Shown piece after piece: positions 62,365 to 64,000 of a stretch of DNA of 64,000 bases. Source of the DNA: Paenarthrobacter sp. GOM3. Lineage in GTDB: Bacteria > Actinomycetota > Actinomycetes > Actinomycetales > Micrococcaceae. The translations under genes and the position numbers were made by a program. The stretch lies in assembly GCF_018215265.2 (NCBI RefSeq), contig NZ_CP136562.1, positions 1,860,001-1,924,000 on the forward strand, in the 5' to 3' direction. The notes under the pieces were generated by a model that saw nothing but the letters and a program-made list of their open reading frames with translations, made no database searches and was not told the origin of the DNA. How positions within the stretch are numbered: position 1 is the stretch's first letter; each line of letters opens with the position of its first letter.

Positions 62365-63632
62365 GCTGCGGCTCCTTCGGTGGTGGCTGTGGTGGCCTGG
62401 TCGGTGGCAAAAGATTCGTAATCGGCGTGGTGCGGGTTTTCCCAAATCACGGTGGCACCCATACCCAGCCCGATGCACATGGTGGTGATGCCATAGCGGA
62501 CCGAGGGGTCCTCTTCGAACTGGCGTGCGAGCTGGTTCATCAAACGAACGCCCGAGGAAGCGAGGGGATGTCCGACGGCGATCGCGCCACCGTAGCGGTT
62601 GACCCGGGGATCGTCGTCCGAAATGCCGAAGTGGTCCAGGAAGCTCAGGACCTGGACTGCGAACGCTTCGTTGATTTCGAACAGTCCGATGTCTTCGATG
62701 CCCAGGCCGGCGTTCCGGAGGGCTTTCTCTGTGGCGGGGACCGGGCCGATGCCCATGACTTCAGGTTCGACGCCGGCAAAGGCGTAGGAGACGAGGCGCA
62801 TTTTGACGGGAAGGCCAAGTTCCTCGGCAGCATCGGCCGAGGCAAGCACTGCGGCCGTGGCGCCGTCGTTCAACCCTGCGGCGTTGCCCGCGGTGACCCG
62901 CCCGTGCGCGCGGAATGGAGTGCGAAGCCCGGCAAGGTCCTCAACCGTAGTTCCGGGGCGCGGGGGTTCGTCCGTGGTGTGCAGTGCCCAGCCCTGTCCG
63001 GGTTTCATGGTGGCGACGGGAACCAGGTCATGCTGGATTTGTCCGTTGGAGTAGGCGGCTGCGAGCTTCGCCTGGGAACCGGCCGCGTAGGCGTCCGTCC
63101 GTTCCTTGGTGATTGCGGGGAAGCGGTCGTGCAGGTTCTCGGCGGTGTTGCCCATGTTCAGTGCCGCAGGGTCCACGAGGCGTTCGGACATGAAGCGCGG
63201 ATTGGGGTCCGCTCCGGCGCCCATGGGGTGGTTGCCCATGTGTTCTACGCCGCCAGCGATGACGACGTCGTACGCGCCGAAGCCGATGCCGCTCGCCGTC
63301 GTCGTTACTGCCGTCATGGCGCCTGCGCACATGCGGTCGATCGCGAAGCCGGGAACTGTGCGGGGGAGTCCGGCCAGCAGGGCGGCCGTGCGGCCGATGG
63401 TGAGGCCCTGGTCCCCGGTTTGGGTGGTTGCCGCTATGGCGACCTCGTCCACACGATCGGCGGGCAATGATGGATTGCGCCGCATCAGTTCCCGGATGCA
63501 TTTCACCACGAGGTCATCGGCGCGGGTGCCTGCATAGATGCCCTTTTCCCCGGCCTTGCCGAAGGGGGTGCGGACTCCGTCGACGAAGACGACGTCGCGG
63601 ACGTTCCTCTGGGCGCTGCGTGCTGGACTCAT
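62361..63632 (-). CDS. fadA: Acetyl-CoA acyltransferase (thiolase)
   Basis: Last step of beta-oxidation, 423 residues. The nucleophile is C102 in DRMCAGAM. GHPLASSG holds the catalytic histidine and TMCIGLGMG the second cysteine. The ATG has GAGGAG upstream. It is first of a fadA-fadB operon under a promoter with an inverted repeat. The order with RNase D upstream is common in actinobacteria. Confidence 0.96.
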   Translation of the reverse strand: MSPARSAQRNVRDVVFVDGVRTPFGKAGEKGIYAGTRADDLVVKCIRELMRRNPSLPADRVDEVAIAATTQTGDQGLTIGRTAALLAGLPRTVPGFAIDRMCAGAMTAVTTTASGIGFGAYDVVIAGGVEHMGNHPMGAGADPNPRFMSERLVDPAALNMGNTAENLHDRFPAITKERTDAYAAGSQAKLAAAYSNGQIQHDLVPVATMKPGQGWALHTTDEPPRPGTTVEDLAGLRTPFRAHGRVTAGNAAGLNDGATAAVLASADAAEELGLPVKMRLVSYAFAGVEPEVMGIGPVPATEKALRNAGLGIEDIGLFEINEAFAVQVLSFLDHFGISDDDPRVNRYGGAIAVGHPLASSGVRLMNQLARQFEEDPSVRYGITTMCIGLGMGATVIWENPHHADYESFATDQATTATTEGAAA

Positions 63633-63700
63633 GTATTAACTCCTCGTTGAGACATGGCGCCGGAGGCCGCGCTGCGGGCATCCGGTTGGCATTGATGGCA

Positions 63701-63729
63701 ATGTTACTCGTGGGTAACTTAGCTTGCAA
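63701..63729 (-). promoter_or_regulatory. fadA promoter with overlapping operator
   Basis: On the minus strand TTGCAA (63729-63724), a 17-bp spacer and TAACAT (63706-63701) form a complete promoter. The inverted repeat GTTACTCGTGGGTAAC (63703-63718) fills part of the spacer and -10. The shape TTAC...GTAA is typical of TetR-type fatty-acid regulators. Confidence 0.6.
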
Positions 63730-63768
63730 GGCTGGCCGACGCGAGACCGTCACGCTGTGGGAAAACGA

Positions 63769-63806
63769 AAGCCCGCCACCCGAACCGGGGTTCGGGTGGC
63801 GGGCTT
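63769..63806. terminator. RNase D terminator
   Basis: A 17-bp perfect stem (63769-63785 with 63790-63806) has a 4-base loop. On the minus strand it is followed by TTCGTTTTC. Confidence 0.9.
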
Positions 63807-63818
63807 GAATCAGCACGC

Positions 63819-64000
63819 TCAGCTGGCTTCCTTGGACTTCGTTTCCTTGGCTGGAAGCGGTTCGGGGTTCAAGCACGCTGCGGTGAGGATCGGGGCGGTC
63901 AAGGAAATCTGCCACTCCCGGGCGCCCAAGGACCGCAACTCGGCGGAGACCGATTCGAGCGCAACGTCCGCCGGTGGCCGCCAGGTGATCCGGCGCAGGT
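63819..64000 (-). CDS. Ribonuclease D-like protein with HRDC domain (C-terminal end only)
   Basis: Only the last 59 residues are inside the window, from about LRRITWRPPADVALE to the TGA at 63819-63821. The pattern WRPP...L..LGAREWQISLTAPIL is what the end of actinobacterial RNase D shows. The N-terminal exonuclease domain lies outside. Position beside dxs and fadAB fits the usual order (Rv2681 near dxs in M. tuberculosis, from memory). Confidence 0.75.
   Translation of the reverse strand, partial: LRRITWRPPADVALESVSAELRSLGAREWQISLTAPILTAACLNPEPLPAKETKSKEAS

Noticed and set aside
1..64000. CRISPR arrays, insertion sequences, prophage genes, rRNA, tRNA
   Set aside because: I saw no spaced direct repeats, transposases, integrases, phage proteins, or RNA gene structures on either strand.

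Overview
This is a stretch of chromosomal core genome from a high-GC actinobacterium, most likely Micrococcaceae (an Arthrobacter, Paenarthrobacter or Pseudarthrobacter type). The evidence is strong G/C third-position bias, frequent GTG/TTG starts, the sepH, DUF4193, DUF3093, DUF3710 and DUF3159 families, mycobacterial-type sigA and BlaI/M56 genes, a fused CydDC, and a separate topoisomerase IV pair. I see about 52 protein genes (lipA and a ribonuclease D are cut by the window edges). I see no rRNA, tRNA, CRISPR array, IS element or prophage, and no clear horizontally acquired island. Much of 40-64 kb follows the order I remember from the Mycobacterium tuberculosis Rv2681-Rv2703 neighbourhood (RNase D, dxs, TrmA-like, permease, two TrkA proteins, DUF3159, OB-fold, DUF3710, dut, DUF3093, DUF4193, sigA).

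Layout: 1-15 kb holds lipA/lipB (lipoate synthesis), a Ser/Thr kinase, an SDR, a giant tricorn-type protease, OsmC, and the lipoyl-dependent enzymes sucB and lpdA with leucyl aminopeptidase pepA. 15-23 kb holds a PAC2 protein, an MFS carrier, a DUF4192 protein, the principal sigma factor sigA, a DUF7455 zinc protein and parE. 23-33 kb holds a divergent MFS/ChrB-like pair, an M56 peptidase with a BlaI repressor, and the cytochrome bd operon cydA-cydB-cydDC followed by a double GNAT gene. 33-44 kb holds DinB, VOC, parC, a Pat-type protein acetyltransferase, a DUF5998-phosphodiesterase-thymidine kinase operon, and sepH. 44-55 kb holds dut and a run of actinobacterial DUF genes, a potassium-type module (two RCK proteins and an APC/KimA-like permease), an RNA methyltransferase and aconitase. 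55-64 kb holds dxs with three poorly known genes, an aldo/keto reductase, the fadB-fadA beta-oxidation pair and the end of RNase D.

Two regulatory themes stand out. First, at least eleven genes have a TANNNT -10 hexamer exactly 6 or 7 bases before the start codon, the signature of leaderless transcripts. One case is a single 20-bp near-palindrome whose two arms act as opposed -10 elements for the divergent MFS and ChrB-like genes. Second, three copies of TTCTAC-N5-GTAGAA lie between blaI and cydA, one upstream of blaI and two over the cydA promoter. A fourth near-copy lies 17 kb away, just upstream of a small membrane-protein gene. This suggests a BlaI/M56-controlled respiratory regulon. CydA also keeps two Q-loop cysteines spaced 19 residues apart, as in the mycobacterial bd oxidase.

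Function is inferred from recognised motifs and neighbourhood only; no database search was run.
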